DNA of 64,000 nucleotides from Rhynchospora pubera (lineage: Eukaryota; Streptophyta; Magnoliopsida; Poales; Cyperaceae): NCBI GenBank assembly GCA_028095005.1, contig JAMFTS010000011.1:372001-436000 (forward strand), read 5' to 3'. The notes beneath the pieces were generated by a model that was not told the origin of the DNA, searched no databases, and worked only from the letters and a program-made list of their open reading frames with translations. How positions within the stretch are numbered: the first letter of the stretch is position 1; each line of letters starts with the position of its first letter. The translations under genes were made by a program, and so were the position numbers. Positions 11,101 through 20,935 of this stretch are shown here, piece by piece.

Positions 11101-14100
11101 CGGATTTGCTCTCATGAGTCACAGCGATGCAAACGTCCTCCAGCTTCTTCTTGTTTGTAAGAATATCTTTTAGGAACTTAGCATAGGAGGGCATTTTGGT
11201 CAACATGTCGGTGAAGGGTATAGAGATTTGGATTTGCTTCATTATCTCCATGAACTTCCCATACTCCTTCTCTTCCCTTGCCTTGGCTAGCCTCTCGGGA
11301 AATGGAACTTCTGGCGCATAACGGGTCTGAATCGGAGCCTTGATCTTGTCTTTCTGAGCTTCAGGATCTTTTCTGGCGGGTCGCCAGGAATCCTGGCGGG
11401 TCGCCAGAAATTGTCCTGAGAGTTCTGCATTCTGCGCATCATCCTGGCGGGTCGCCAGGATTTCTGGCGGGTCGCCAGAATTCGTCCTGACAACCATGTT
11501 TTTCTGCATTTTCTTCTGGCGGGTCGCCTGAGCTTCTGGCGGGTTCGCCTGGACTTGTCCTGGGACCGATTCGTCTGGATTTTTGGGCCCAACGTACTCC
11601 GTTCCACTCCTTAGTCGATGTGTGACGCTCTTGACTTCTCCGTTGGGGTTCACTTCAGGTTGGCTTGGAAACATCCCGGTCTTCGTTAAAGCTCCTTGGC
11701 TTTGAGGGTTTGCCAATTTGCTTTGTTGAATGAGGAATTGCAAGGACTCGCGAACTTGCTTCATTTCATCAAAGACCGTATGATTCCACTCCGTTTGATC
11801 TGCCATGAACTTGTCCACCAAATTCCTATGTTGCTGATAGTAACTAACTTGATTGTTATTACCTGCAGCGTTGTTGTTAGGCTTGTTTTGTGGTGGTGGT
11901 TGAGCTTGCCCCGGATTCGCGCACCCGCTTGGATTGCCATAAGATAATCCAGGATGGTTTCTCTTGTCTCGGTACACATAATTCTGGGGCGCGTAGGGCG
12001 GAGGTGCCATGATTGCATTTACATCGACTACGGGCTCGTCTCTTACTACCAAGTAACATGCCTTTGCTGTATGTCCTTCTTCCTCACAGAATTGACACTT
12101 CTGGACTGCCTCCACGGGTTTGGTCTTCATTTCTTTCATCATTGTGGTCAAGGCGTCCAGTTGAGCTTGCAAATGGGTTGATTTGTCCACTTCTATCATC
12201 CCTCCTTTGGAATTCTTCTCTCTCACCGACCAATTGGTTTGAGAGCTCGCCATGCTTTCGATTAGCGCCTTTGCATCCCTACACCCTAGGTCGAGAAGAG
12301 ACCCACCTGCAGTTGAGTTAACACTTTGACGAGTTTGATGGTTCAAACCGTCATAGAAACTACAAATTAGTCTATCCTGGCCTATATCATGATGAGGACA
12401 CATTCTCAACAAATCTTTAAAGCGTTCCCAAGCTTCAAACAAATTTTCATCACTTTCCTGTTTAAATCCAATTATCTCCCTCACGATTGATGTGGTTTTG
12501 ATTCTAGGATAGAACCTTTCCAAGAAGGCCTTGGCCAAATCATCCCAACAAGTAAACGGGTTACTATTGAAACTATTCAACCAATCCTCCGCTTGGTCTC
12601 TGAGAGAAAAAGGGAAAAGAGTTAACCGGATTATATCGGGAGCGACTTCTTCGAGGTTGAGAGTGATGCAATTCCGTAGGAATCGCTGCAAATGCTTGTT
12701 CGCGTCTTCCGTTGGATTCCCACTAAATTGGTTCTGTTGGATAAGGGCAATGAGAGATGGGTTGAAGAATAGATCGCGAGTCCTTCGAACTTGGGGAGGG
12801 TTGACTCCAAGTCGGACATTGTTTGCGGTTGGGGCTCCGATCTCCTTCAAAGGTCGGTTCTCCGCCGCAATCCTTGCCGCCTCCCTAGCGTCATCAAGGG
12901 CTCGTTGAATAATGGCTGGATCTACTATCAACGGCCCGTCTCCTTCTGGACCAATAGGTGGGTTCCCGTTCAGGTCTGCCATTGGGTTCGCGTCGTCTGC
13001 GTCTTTCGAACCTTCCTCAGGATCTTTTCTGGCGGGTCCGCCTGAATCCTGGCGGGTCGCCTGGATTGGTCCTGGTGGTTGGTTCGTGAATCGAGCTGAT
13101 GGATTTCGCCTTCCTCGTTGGTAAACCAGCAAGGGAGTCGAAATAGGTGATGAAGTCGAAGTTGTGGCCTCCTTGGCTTCTATTTGTTCTCCCGGAAAAC
13201 GAACGGTTTGGGAAACAAACGAAGCAGAAGGTCGGGGTGTCTCGTCGCTCTTGGCTTGGCTCCTCGTAAAGTACTTGCACTCGCTTGCGGGTTGAAGTTG
13301 CTTAGGCTTCTTCTTTCCGGCCAGCGTGTACTCCTATAAACAAGAAACAAGAGGAAAAGACAAAAGATCAATAAAACTTAATTACCTAAACTTAAATCTA
13401 GTCACCGTCCCCGGCAACGGCGCCAAATTTGATCGGAGGTAAAACCTAGGTCAAATTAAACCTCAATCTAATCTAATGCAGTATAGCTTGAGGATCGAAT
13501 CCACAGGGACGGTTATTCTAAACTATAGACTTTAAGTAATTTAGTTCGATTGATCTAGGGGTAAACAAGTCAAAGATTGATTAAATAGTTGAAAGGATTG
13601 AATTTAAACTAAAAGAATTAATTCTAAAACTCTAATTAACCTCTAAATTACTCTAAAAATTAAGGTAAAGATCTAAACTCGTATTAAGGACTTAAACTAG
13701 GGTCAATTGATCGGGTTCCACTTCCAGGCACTATCCTGGCGGGTCGACAGGATTCCTGGCGGGTCGCCAGAGTTCCTGGCGGGTCGACAGAATTCCTGGC
13801 GGGTCGCCAGAATAGTACGACAATTCAGTTTGATTAGTTTCTAAATTCTCTAAGTTCAGGTTTTTGGTTTAAACTCTGGTCCAAATACTAACTTTCGTTC
13901 TTGATTTGGTATTACTAAGTTTCAACCTCTAAACCTCCCTAAAAACCTAAGTTTCAACTCTCGTTCCTTGGCTTAAGTTTTAGGGTTTGCTTTAACTATT
14001 CGGTAGGATATCCTAGATCTCACGATCTTAGGAGGGAATAAACCTCTCGGCTAAGTTCCGGTTTCACCTTTTGGGTATACTAACTATCCTAAGGTTTGAG

Positions 14101-16129
14101 AATAGAGATTGTTTTGAGATTAGGGTTCTTTTTGCTTAATCTACGAGGTCAGGCCTAACCAAGTGAGCAAACCTTCAAGTCAATTCAATTCAATTCACAA
14201 TTTCAGCAAATAAACTCAAGTAAAGCAAAGCAACTTAGAAAATATAGAAAACTAAATTAAACTTCATTAATCTACCAAGTCATGGTTCCCTACAATTGCC
14301 CCTAAACTAAATTACTCACTAAAAGTCATACTAAGCATAAAGATAAAAGGTTTCAGCAGACTAAACATAAAAAGAGAGAAAATAGAGAAAGAATACAACA
14401 AAGAACTAAAAGAAACGCTCTCAGCTTGAATCCTGGCGGGTCGACAGGATTCCTGGCGGGTCGACAGAGTTCCTGGCGGGTCGACAGGATTCCTGGCGGG
14501 TCGACAGGAGACAGGCTGGGTGCGATTTCTGCTAACTCCTCTTGAATCTTGCTCCAAAATCTGACTTCAAACTCGACTTGTTACTTCTGGAGCTCTCCCT
14601 ATGTTTAAATAACTCTCAAAGGCGGTTCCCATAGGTGGAGATCATGTCTGGTTCGTCCAAGAATAGAGAAAGTGCTCTGCCAGAAATATCTCTCCAAATT
14701 GGGCAGGTCGGTTTATGTTCTGGCGGGTCGCCAGGAATCCTGGCGGGTCGCCTGAATTCCTGGCGGGTCGTCTGAAATCCTGGCGGGTCGCCAGAACAGG
14801 GGACTTGTCTGGTTTGACCCTGTTCCTTTGCTCCAGTCGCTTGGACCCTGATTTGCTCCGCTTGAACACTACCTTGGGCCCAATTTTGCTCCAAATCATC
14901 ACTGAACCTGAAATTAGACAAGGGCAAATAGCAGTACCACATTTCTACCCTAAATTGCATTAAATCTAACTAAAACACAATCATTTAATTGAAATTAAGG
15001 CCTAAAAGGGTTGAATATTTCGATGTGAAACCCGCCTATCACTGAACAACGCTTCTCGGATCCGGAGGCATATAGCTTGAGGCAACCGTTCGGAATAATT
15101 CTTCGTTTGGCATTCCTGAGTCTACCTCAGCTTCAACGAATGGCTGATACGGCGTCACAAATTGCTGTGGTGCTTGAATCTGCAATCCGCTACTGGCCAA
15201 CCATTGTTTCACGTCCTGAAAATTATGAAGCAACTGGATAATGAAGAATAGTTTTCATTCATTTTGATTACATTTTGATTATCAAAAAGGATTACCTGAA
15301 AAGCTTGTTGTCTCGCCGCATTCATTATCTCCTCAGAGTGAATCAAGTCCCTTTTGGTTTTCTCAGCGGCTTCAGCTGCGACCCTGCTCATCAATTCTTC
15401 AATCTGGTCTGGTGCCATCCATCCTTCATGCGCATCCTTTCTAGATTTTCTTTTATACACATCTTCCTTCTTGGTCCATAAAGGATATCCCCTGATTCTT
15501 CCTGGATGTTCCGGCCTGTCAACCGCCCGATTTAAGACTTCTTGTTCCGGTATTGACCCGGAATTGATTTCACCAGACATGGCACTCAACCGACTGAATG
15601 CCTCAATAGTCGACGAATCAGAGCTATGGAACGTGTAAGTATCTAACAAGCAACAAACAAATCTTATTAATAATCACAAAACAGAATTTGAAGTTAGCAT
15701 ATATAACAAGTCTTTACATGTGTAAGTACCTTTATCCTTCGTAGCCACAGTCCTTCCCATGAAATACCTTTGACTCCTCGGTTCCAAATCGCCGATGGTA
15801 ATGCTCGTGGAACCGGCCCCTTCAGAATCTCCTGGTATGACAATCTTGTCTGTAGGTTTCCATGAACCTTTTTTTCCTCTATAGCCAGTGGAACCCATCC
15901 TATGAGGCTCTTTCCATTTCTTTCTCAACTCCTTCGCTTTGTTGCTCTTTTGTACAAAATCTGCACCCGTCCTTTTGTTGAAAAATTCTTCCCATTCCTT
16001 TTGTGAGATTGGGTGTTTATCGCATGGATTTTTTGGATTGTTTGGATCGGCATTTGTGATGTACTCCTCAGCAATCCTACTTCTATAAGCCCTGTGACTT
16101 ATGCCCATCGCTTTGAGAGTATTGTTCAT
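5199..16129 (-). CDS. CACTA ORF2: transposase_24-like and Ulp1 (C48) protease, split by a retrotransposon
   Basis: Ten exons on the minus strand join in one open frame of about 693 aa: 16129-15730, 15642-15296, 15215-15042, 6910-6650, 6570-6236, 6145-5960, 5870-5763, 5668-5590, 5498-5400 and 5291-5199. All phases agree. The N-terminal part (KEWEEFFNKRTGADF, then a basic stretch) resembles the plant Ptta/En/Spm transposase-associated family. A lysine-rich linker follows, then a Ulp1/SENP-like cysteine protease with catalytic His in GFHW, Asp in HFVDS and Cys in TECGYF. The true start was lost in the deletion that fused TNP2 to this gene; the ATG at 16129 overlaps the transposase stop. The retrotransposon at 6996-15041 sits exactly at the end of the third exon and removes its splice donor from the normal position, so the gene is probably inactive now. 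Its relative in CACTA 2 lies at 61083-62314. Confidence 0.78.
6996..8567 (-). repeat. 3' LTR of the gag-protease element
   Basis: 1572 bp, beginning TGATAGGCGGG and ending CTCCGATCA when read on the minus strand. It is near-identical to 13430-15041. It contains 20-bp repeat clusters at 7300-7337 (2 copies), 7957-8036 (4) and 8244-8322 (4). Short ORFs here are repeat read-through and not genes. Confidence 0.93.
8568..10006 (-). other. Non-coding interval between gag-protease stop and 3' LTR
   Basis: On the minus strand this stretch follows the gag-protease stop and ends with a purine-rich tract (AAGTTTGGGGAGATT, 8568-8582) abutting the 3' LTR, the expected start site for plus-strand DNA. No pol domain was found in either strand. 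20-bp repeats lie at 9693-9728 (a head-to-head inverted pair) and 9764-9803. Confidence 0.7.
10007..13132 (-). CDS. Retrotransposon Gag-protease polyprotein
   Basis: A single 1041-aa open frame. Residues about 130-330 are a retrotransposon Gag capsid-like domain (DQAEDWLNSF, LERFYPRIK, FKDLLRMCPHH). Residues about 345-358 are a zinc knuckle CX2CX4HX4C (CQFCEEEGHTAKAC), which binds the RNA genome. Residues about 700-800 are a retropepsin-type aspartic protease with LLDLGASVSLMP and, later, IILGRPFLATAG; the D-L-G-A active site is a common variant in plant gypsy elements. The C-terminus is proline/glutamine-rich with no pol domain. The element's 20-bp DNA repeat is inserted in pairs at residues near 25, 530, 555, 580 and 890 and is translated in all three frames as GDPP, ATRQ or RPAR without creating stops. 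The frame is fully open, fitting a young element. Confidence 0.92.
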   Translation of the reverse strand: MLVYQRGRRNPSARFTNQPPGPIQATRQDSGGPARKDPEEGSKDADDANPMADLNGNPPIGPEGDGPLIVDPAIIQRALDDAREAARIAAENRPLKEIGAPTANNVRLGVNPPQVRRTRDLFFNPSLIALIQQNQFSGNPTEDANKHLQRFLRNCITLNLEEVAPDIIRLTLFPFSLRDQAEDWLNSFNSNPFTCWDDLAKAFLERFYPRIKTTSIVREIIGFKQESDENLFEAWERFKDLLRMCPHHDIGQDRLICSFYDGLNHQTRQSVNSTAGGSLLDLGCRDAKALIESMASSQTNWSVREKNSKGGMIEVDKSTHLQAQLDALTTMMKEMKTKPVEAVQKCQFCEEEGHTAKACYLVVRDEPVVDVNAIMAPPPYAPQNYVYRDKRNHPGLSYGNPSGCANPGQAQPPPQNKPNNNAAGNNNQVSYYQQHRNLVDKFMADQTEWNHTVFDEMKQVRESLQFLIQQSKLANPQSQGALTKTGMFPSQPEVNPNGEVKSVTHRLRSGTEYVGPKNPDESVPGQVQANPPEAQATRQKKMQKNMVVRTNSGDPPEILATRQDDAQNAELSGQFLATRQDSWRPARKDPEAQKDKIKAPIQTRYAPEVPFPERLAKAREEKEYGKFMEIMKQIQISIPFTDMLTKMPSYAKFLKDILTNKKKLEDVCIAVTHESKSVSTKRLPPKLKDPGRFTIPCKFGEANIKLALLDLGASVSLMPESIFNKLGVGELRTTRMTLQLADRSTRLPLGIVEDVPIQVGDIVVPCDFVIVDMEEDPEVPIILGRPFLATAGILINCRNGKMLVKVGDETVEFEVEKALKLPNQVDTCCMVDMLDEMVQEEFNSEVTKAYTYPINDQEEWDTYVASLEEEPEEEGEVDVLRTVSGDPPEIQATRQETSPVHTKLPEANQRAAIPDAPMQQPPQELMQEEYQVSQPFGQYGMSPYQMPPFAMQPFQGGGFDTDGSSSSAPPHEEFSYASICTSLNNLARLLNEFNELGKRISDKCEAIKRDERENEVAHERMNEIYDWFFPIFGQPLPPPPQ
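13408..13425 (-). other. Primer-binding site (tRNA-Asp type)
   Basis: On the minus strand the sequence reads TGGCGCCGTTGCCGGGGA, four bases inside the 5' LTR. From memory this is the PBS seen in many plant Athila/Tat-group elements, complementary to the 3' end of tRNA-Asp. It fixes the element's orientation as minus. Confidence 0.85.
13430..15041 (-). repeat. 5' LTR of the gag-protease element
   Basis: 1612 bp, 40 bp longer than its partner because the cluster at 13734-13812 has four 20-bp units instead of two. Other clusters are at 14431-14510 and 14718-14796. One base differs from the 3' LTR near 14804. It should hold the element's promoter; I did not see a decisive TATA box. Confidence 0.93.
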
Positions 16130-16881
16130 GGCTTTATCATCTTATGCCCATCTCCGTACTCATTCCGGAATAATATGCAGTCATTTGGACATGCATGAAT
16201 TCTCTCAACTCCAATTTTTAAAGGACATAACATCTTTTTAGCCTTATAAATTGAATCTGGCAACTGGTTATCTTTTGGAAGAAATTCTTTATGTAATAGT
16301 TTGAGCAAAGATGTGAAACTTGCATCACTCCATCCATTTTTGGCTTTAAGATTGAACAGTTTGAAAACAGCATTAAGTTTTGACAATTCACAACCAGGAT
16401 ATAAAGCTATTTTATCTTCTTCACGTAACATACCAAAAATTTCAACATTATCAACAAAATTTTCATCCACATTGTTCACAATTTCATCTAAATCGGCATT
16501 AAATTCTGAGTTATCTACATTTCTATCATCATCTACATTCTCATCATCAAATACATTGACATCATCAATTTCATCATCCAATGATACATTTTCTTCCTCA
16601 TACACAGAATCCAATACATTTGTGCTAGTACTATCCCCCCCATTCTCTCCATGGAGTGTCCACCGACTATAATCCGGTTGAAATCCATTTATAATCAAAT
16701 GAGCCTTCACTTCTTCAAAATTAGACCACTTCAACAAATTCTGACAAACACGACAAGGACAATACATTTTATCATCTTCTTTCATTTTCAAATTCTCTTT
16801 AGCACAAACCATAAATTCTTCAAGTCCTCTCAAAAATGTAGACGAGCATCGATTACTTGAGTACATCCACGTCCGATTCAT
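16126..16881 (-). pseudogene. CACTA TNP2 transposase, N-terminal fragment
   Basis: It starts at the ATG after a CTCAG acceptor (16881) and encodes MNRTWMYSSNR, the transposase-associated zinc-binding domain with CPCRVCQN, then an Asp/Asn-rich acidic spacer and the first part of TNP2 up to LFRNEYGDG. The frame then meets TGA at 16126, where the 713-aa relative in CACTA 2 continues. The break marks an internal deletion that removed the catalytic body and joined the fragment, out of frame, to the second element gene. No active transposase can be made. Confidence 0.85.
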
Positions 16882-16966
16882 CTGAGCAATAAAATTTATG
16901 CAAATTATTAGGGTTTCGGACCAATTTGTCATATTAGGTTTTCGGACCGGTCACCATCCTAGCCCG

Positions 16967-17251
16967 CTCTTTGGATACTCTGTCTCATTAGCGAGCGTAC
17001 GTTAGATGCAATGTGCTATCTGAGAAAAATTCGGCAGCATTTCCCCTTATGTTCCCTGAATACGCCAACACACGATTGCTCGTGCGTACGTATCCGTGGG
17101 AACACAAGGGAAATGCCGCCGAATTTTTCTCAGACAACACATTGCATCTAACGTACAACTCGCTGTCCTAAATGAGACAGATCGTATCCAAAGAGCAGTA
17201 CTCCCGACCGGGAGTACTATCCGAGATTAATCCCTAATGGATTAATCTCGG
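16967..17251. repeat. Conserved hairpin module upstream of CACTA 1 transposase
   Basis: Three consecutive inverted repeats. An imperfect foldback with arms of about 100 bp (16967-17195) begins CTCTTTGGATAC and ends GTATCCAAAGAG. A perfect palindrome AGTACTCCCG/CGGGAGTACT (17197-17218) follows, then CCGAGATTAATCC/GGATTAATCTCGG (17221-17251). The same three structures, in the same order relative to the transposase start, recur in CACTA 2 at 58177-58462. The position suggests the 5' leader or promoter of the transposase gene. Confidence 0.85.
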
Positions 17252-17775
17252 ACGGGCAATGACCTAAATTCAGTTGAGTTCCGGTATTTGGTTCCTATAT
17301 GACAATACAAAATCCATGCCTATATATATATGCAAATTATTAACCAAATGCAAATAATTTAAAAAAAGAGAAGTTCATGAAAATATATACTTTCAATCGT
17401 GTGACTTCCGATCCGTTGAATCGTGCGACTTATCCGGCCGATGTAAGATCTTCTCCTATTCAATGAGATCTGAAAATATATAAAAAAACAAAAATAACCA
17501 TGAATTAATGAAAAAATCGAAATAAATAAGAAAAAAATGTAAAAATAAAAGATACGGTTCGAAATTAATTTTTTTTACCTTAAATCTGCTCTCCTTCGTA
17601 TTCTCTTTCTAATTATTATTTTTTCAGAATTTTTAGAAAATTTTTGCTATTTTTTTGGAGTGAAGTAGGACACCACAAATCGCAATAAATGAGAAGATCA
17701 GAAAAGAGTTAAGTGCGGCGCTAGCTGTGAGTTTGTTGGGATGGGAAGAAGACCTAATTAAATACAGAACTTTTC

Positions 17776-18157
17776 TGTAACGGTTATTAAAAATAACCGT
17801 TACAGAATCAATAAAAAATAAAAAAAAACGTTAACCTACTGTAACGGTTATTTACTAATAACCGTTACAAAAGATGGTTGATATTTATATATTTCTTTTT
17901 TCTTTTCTGTAACGGTTTCTGGATAATAACCGTTACAGAATATTAGAAATCTGTAACGGTTATTATCCAACAACCGTTACAGAAGCTTGATGCATTTTTT
18001 TTCCTGACCATGACGGAAATGTTATTACGGTTGTTTCATAATAACCGTTACAGATTTGTGGCGCCAATTTTCCCGCCTAATGCCTCACTATTCTGTAACG
18101 GTTATTTCAAAAACCGTTACAGAAGTGCCGTTACAGAAGGTCCTTTTTCCCGTAGTG
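17776..18157. repeat. CACTA 1 right terminus and subterminal repeats
   Basis: Repeated CTGTAACGGTTATT / AATAACCGTTACAG units end at the inverted terminus CCCGTAGTG, followed by the ATT duplication. It mirrors 4462-4945. Confidence 0.85.
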
Positions 18158-18329
18158 ATTGTTATTTATATCAGTTTTATATTATTAATAGCATGATTAA
18201 TTGTTTATGTAGCAACAAAATATTATGTTATTTATATTAATTTTATGGTTGCCTGTGCTTGCATGTTTATGGTTTACGTGCTCGCAGAAAAAAAATATAT
18301 TTTTTTTAAAAAAAGACAAGAGTATGCAA

Positions 18330-18546
18330 CGGTTATTTGATAATAACCGTAGTTAATGGAATGAAAAATTATATTTTATAAATTTGTAACGGTTTTTATC
18401 TAATAACCGTTACGAAATACTGGCCATCTGTAACTGTTATTTTATATTAACCGTTACGAAATACTGGCCATCTGTAACTGTTATTTTATATTAACCGTTA
18501 CGAAATACTGGCCATCTGTAACTGTTATTTTATATTAACCGTTACG
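18330..18546. repeat. 44-bp tandem repeat of CACTA subterminal type, outside the element
   Basis: Three perfect 44-bp units (18413-18544), each containing TACTGGCCATCTGTAACTG and ending ATTAACCGTTA, follow two more degenerate AACGGTTATT palindromes. They resemble the subterminal repeats of CACTA 1 but lie about 170 bp beyond its end, so they are a remnant of another family member or an expanded flank. Confidence 0.8.
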
Positions 18547-20935
18547 AATTTGTTGAGAATTATAATAATTGCTTGTTTGAATCGTATGAGATTTTCTAAT
18601 CAACTTCTAGATGTACGGCCGCATTTAGTTAAGTCTAAGTTAGGATAAATAAATTAATTTGAATTAAGTAAATGGGATAAATCGCAGATCCAAAAGGGTA
18701 GATTAATTAACAACAAAAGTATAATTTTTAGATAGTTCAAAAGACATCTAAATATGCATAAGAAATCCGACAAGCAAGTTTTGATTAGTTCACGCCTATA
18801 CCAAAACCTGTGGTCTAATTAATCTAATTAGGTTAGGTTGTGATTAAACCAGTTAATGGTCTAACAAGCGAACACTGAAGTTAAGTAAATTTAGGTTTAA
18901 CCAACAAACATTGATACGAAACATAAAGTATCGTAAAGATTAAAAAACGAACACATTTATTCTCTGTTCGAACCGAACTGATTCTAATTCGCACCGAATA
19001 GAGTAGTGATTGCTTTAAAACCTTAGATTTGTGCATAAAATTGTTAAGTCGGAAGTTTTAGAGTTCAAATCAGATTCAAACCTGAACCCTAAAACGTATT
19101 TTATGTTTTTTAAAATCCAAAATTTTAAAACTCATAAATATATTCTTGTCTAACTTTTGAAAAAAATAAAATCCGATAATCAATTGTACCATCTCTTAAG
19201 TTCGACCCTTAACTTTAGCGAACTAACTAGTGGAGTCATGATTTGATTAATTTTAGGTTATAAGTCTTCATCATTTATCTTCCACTAAGCCTTTTATTTT
19301 AACTTTCACTAAGCCATTTATTTTAACTTTTCACTAGGGGAGTCATGATTTGAGATCAATATTGCGTCAGAAAGCCAAACATAGGTAATCCGTAGCCGAA
19401 AGAATGGAAGCTGTGGGTGTGATGAATGCATCATAATTGTAATAGAATTTACGTTGAAGTAATAAAAAATTGGATGTTGCAAATTTTGCAATGAAAAAGA
19501 ATATATATTGGCTAATCAATTTTTTCTTTTTTTAAGAAAATTTTGATGACGTCAGCACTCTCAGACAGTCCAGAATAATCTAATTTCAGCTCTGGTAAAA
19601 TTGGATATTTTGGATGTTTTTTTTTTTATGAAAATTGATTACTGTCATCTATTAAAATGCCATCGCTAGCGAAGCACTCCCCTCCTTCATCCAGCATGGG
19701 TACGCTCCCCCTCCCTTCTACGTGCCATTTCGTTTCTCTCCTTTTTACGTGCCCTTCCGTCTCTCTTTCTTCCCTCTCCCTCCTTTTGCACGCTTCTCTT
19801 TTCCTTTTGTGCTTCTATTCATTCTACTTTTTTTCTCCCTCTCTCTCAAATCTCATATCAGACATTGTTTTCTGTTCTGCTTATATTTTGTATGTGTTCA
19901 TTTTATTGTTATATGTGTTCATGTTATATTGTTGTACCAGTGCATTTTATTTCTTATAAATGCTCACTTTGTTTATTGCATTAGTTCGTTTTGTTGTTAT
20001 ATGTGTTCAATTTAGTTGATCTGTTCATTTTATTTCTTCATTTTTTTTAATTCTATCGTTTTATCTATTAATTTTATTATTAAAAATGTTCACTTTGTTT
20101 ATTGCATTGGTTCATTTTGTTGTTATATTTGTTCAATTTATTTAGTCAATCTGTTCATTTTATTTTTTATTTTTTTTAATAATATTTTTTATATCTGTTA
20201 ATTTTATAATTAGAAATGTTCACTTTGTTTATTATATTGGTTCACTTTGTAACATTATTTGTTCAATTTATTTTACATTCTCACTATTTGATAGAAAAGA
20301 AACCAGTTCACTTTTTTGATATAAGTGGTCACTTTGTTTTTTACACAAGTTCACTTGTTGATCTTTATATTTTTGTTAAATTTGTTTTTATTAAATGTTC
20401 ACTTTATTTACTGCGTATATTTACTTTGTTGTTATGAGTGTTCACTTCGCTCTTTTATCCGACTAGTTTTAATATATTTTCAATTTATTGGTTTAAATGT
20501 TCAGTTTGTTGTCATGTATGTTCTTCTTGAAAATTCGAAACAGTTTTGACAGAGAAGAGAGAAATGAAGAGAACGAAGAGGATCGAGGGAAGAAAATCTT
20601 GAGAGATGAGAGAAGAGAAACGAGAGAGGAGCATTAGGAGAGGGGAGGATTGTGACAGGGGAGAGTGGGAGATACGGGAGAGAGTGCGCGGAAGGAAACG
20701 AAGGGAATATAAGATGAACGATGGTAAATCAAACGATGACAGTTATTATTACTGTTTTTTTATTGGATGGTGCATATCACAGCTGAGAGAAAAGATAACT
20801 ATTCTGTTTCAGTGGGCTTCCATTTCTGTTCTGGTTAGGCCCATATATGTTAACGGCCCAATAACACATCGGGTGGATTCGAACTTTGGATCTGACTCGC
20901 TGAACTTTGTAAACTCCGAGCGGAGACTTTGCAAA
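18547..20935. other. Non-genic stretch and leader of the right FMC1-like copy
   Basis: 18547-19650 is AT-rich with no recognisable gene; a short block GGAGTCATGATTTGA recurs at about 19232 and 19337. 19860-20530 is an irregular array of GTTCACTTTGTT-type words matching 100-450. 20560-20730 is GA-rich leader sequence. An open frame from 20606 runs into the real start at 20936 but its upstream part is low-complexity Arg/Glu and not credible protein. Confidence 0.5.

Larger units (their letters stand above)
6996..15041 (-). mobile_element. Non-autonomous Ty3/gypsy-type LTR retrotransposon (gag-protease only)
   Basis: This is a complete insertion on the minus strand with TG...CA long terminal repeats at 13430-15041 (5' LTR) and 6996-8567 (3' LTR). 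It is flanked by a 5-bp target duplication CTGAA (6991-6995 and 15042-15046). A primer-binding site lies next to the 5' LTR and a purine-rich tract next to the 3' LTR. The only gene is a 1041-codon gag-protease frame. No reverse transcriptase, RNase H or integrase is present in the 1.4 kb after it, so the element depends on enzymes from elsewhere. The two LTRs differ, as far as I could compare them, by one substitution and one 40-bp copy-number change, so insertion was very recent. The element carries some 35 copies of a 20-bp hairpin-forming repeat. Confidence 0.93.
4462..18157 (-). mobile_element. CACTA (En/Spm) transposon 1, 13.7 kb, interrupted
   Basis: The element starts CACTACGCGAAATTT at 4462 and ends TTTCCCGTAGTG at 18157, giving inverted termini of the CACTA class. 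It is flanked on both sides by ATT (4459-4461, 18158-18160), the 3-bp duplication expected of CACTA elements. Both ends carry many subterminal palindromic copies of TAACGGTTATT / AATAACCGTTA. The genes run on the minus strand: a truncated TNP2 transposase at 16126-16881, then a multi-exon second gene ending in Ulp1 protease exons at 5199. A complete LTR retrotransposon (6996-15041) is nested inside. Without it the element is about 5.6 kb. It cannot make its own full transposase because most of TNP2 is deleted. Confidence 0.93.

Noticed and set aside
20606..20935. N-terminal extension of the FMC1-like protein from an upstream ATG
   Set aside because: The extension is Arg/Glu-rich low complexity and the left copy starts at the equivalent of 20936.
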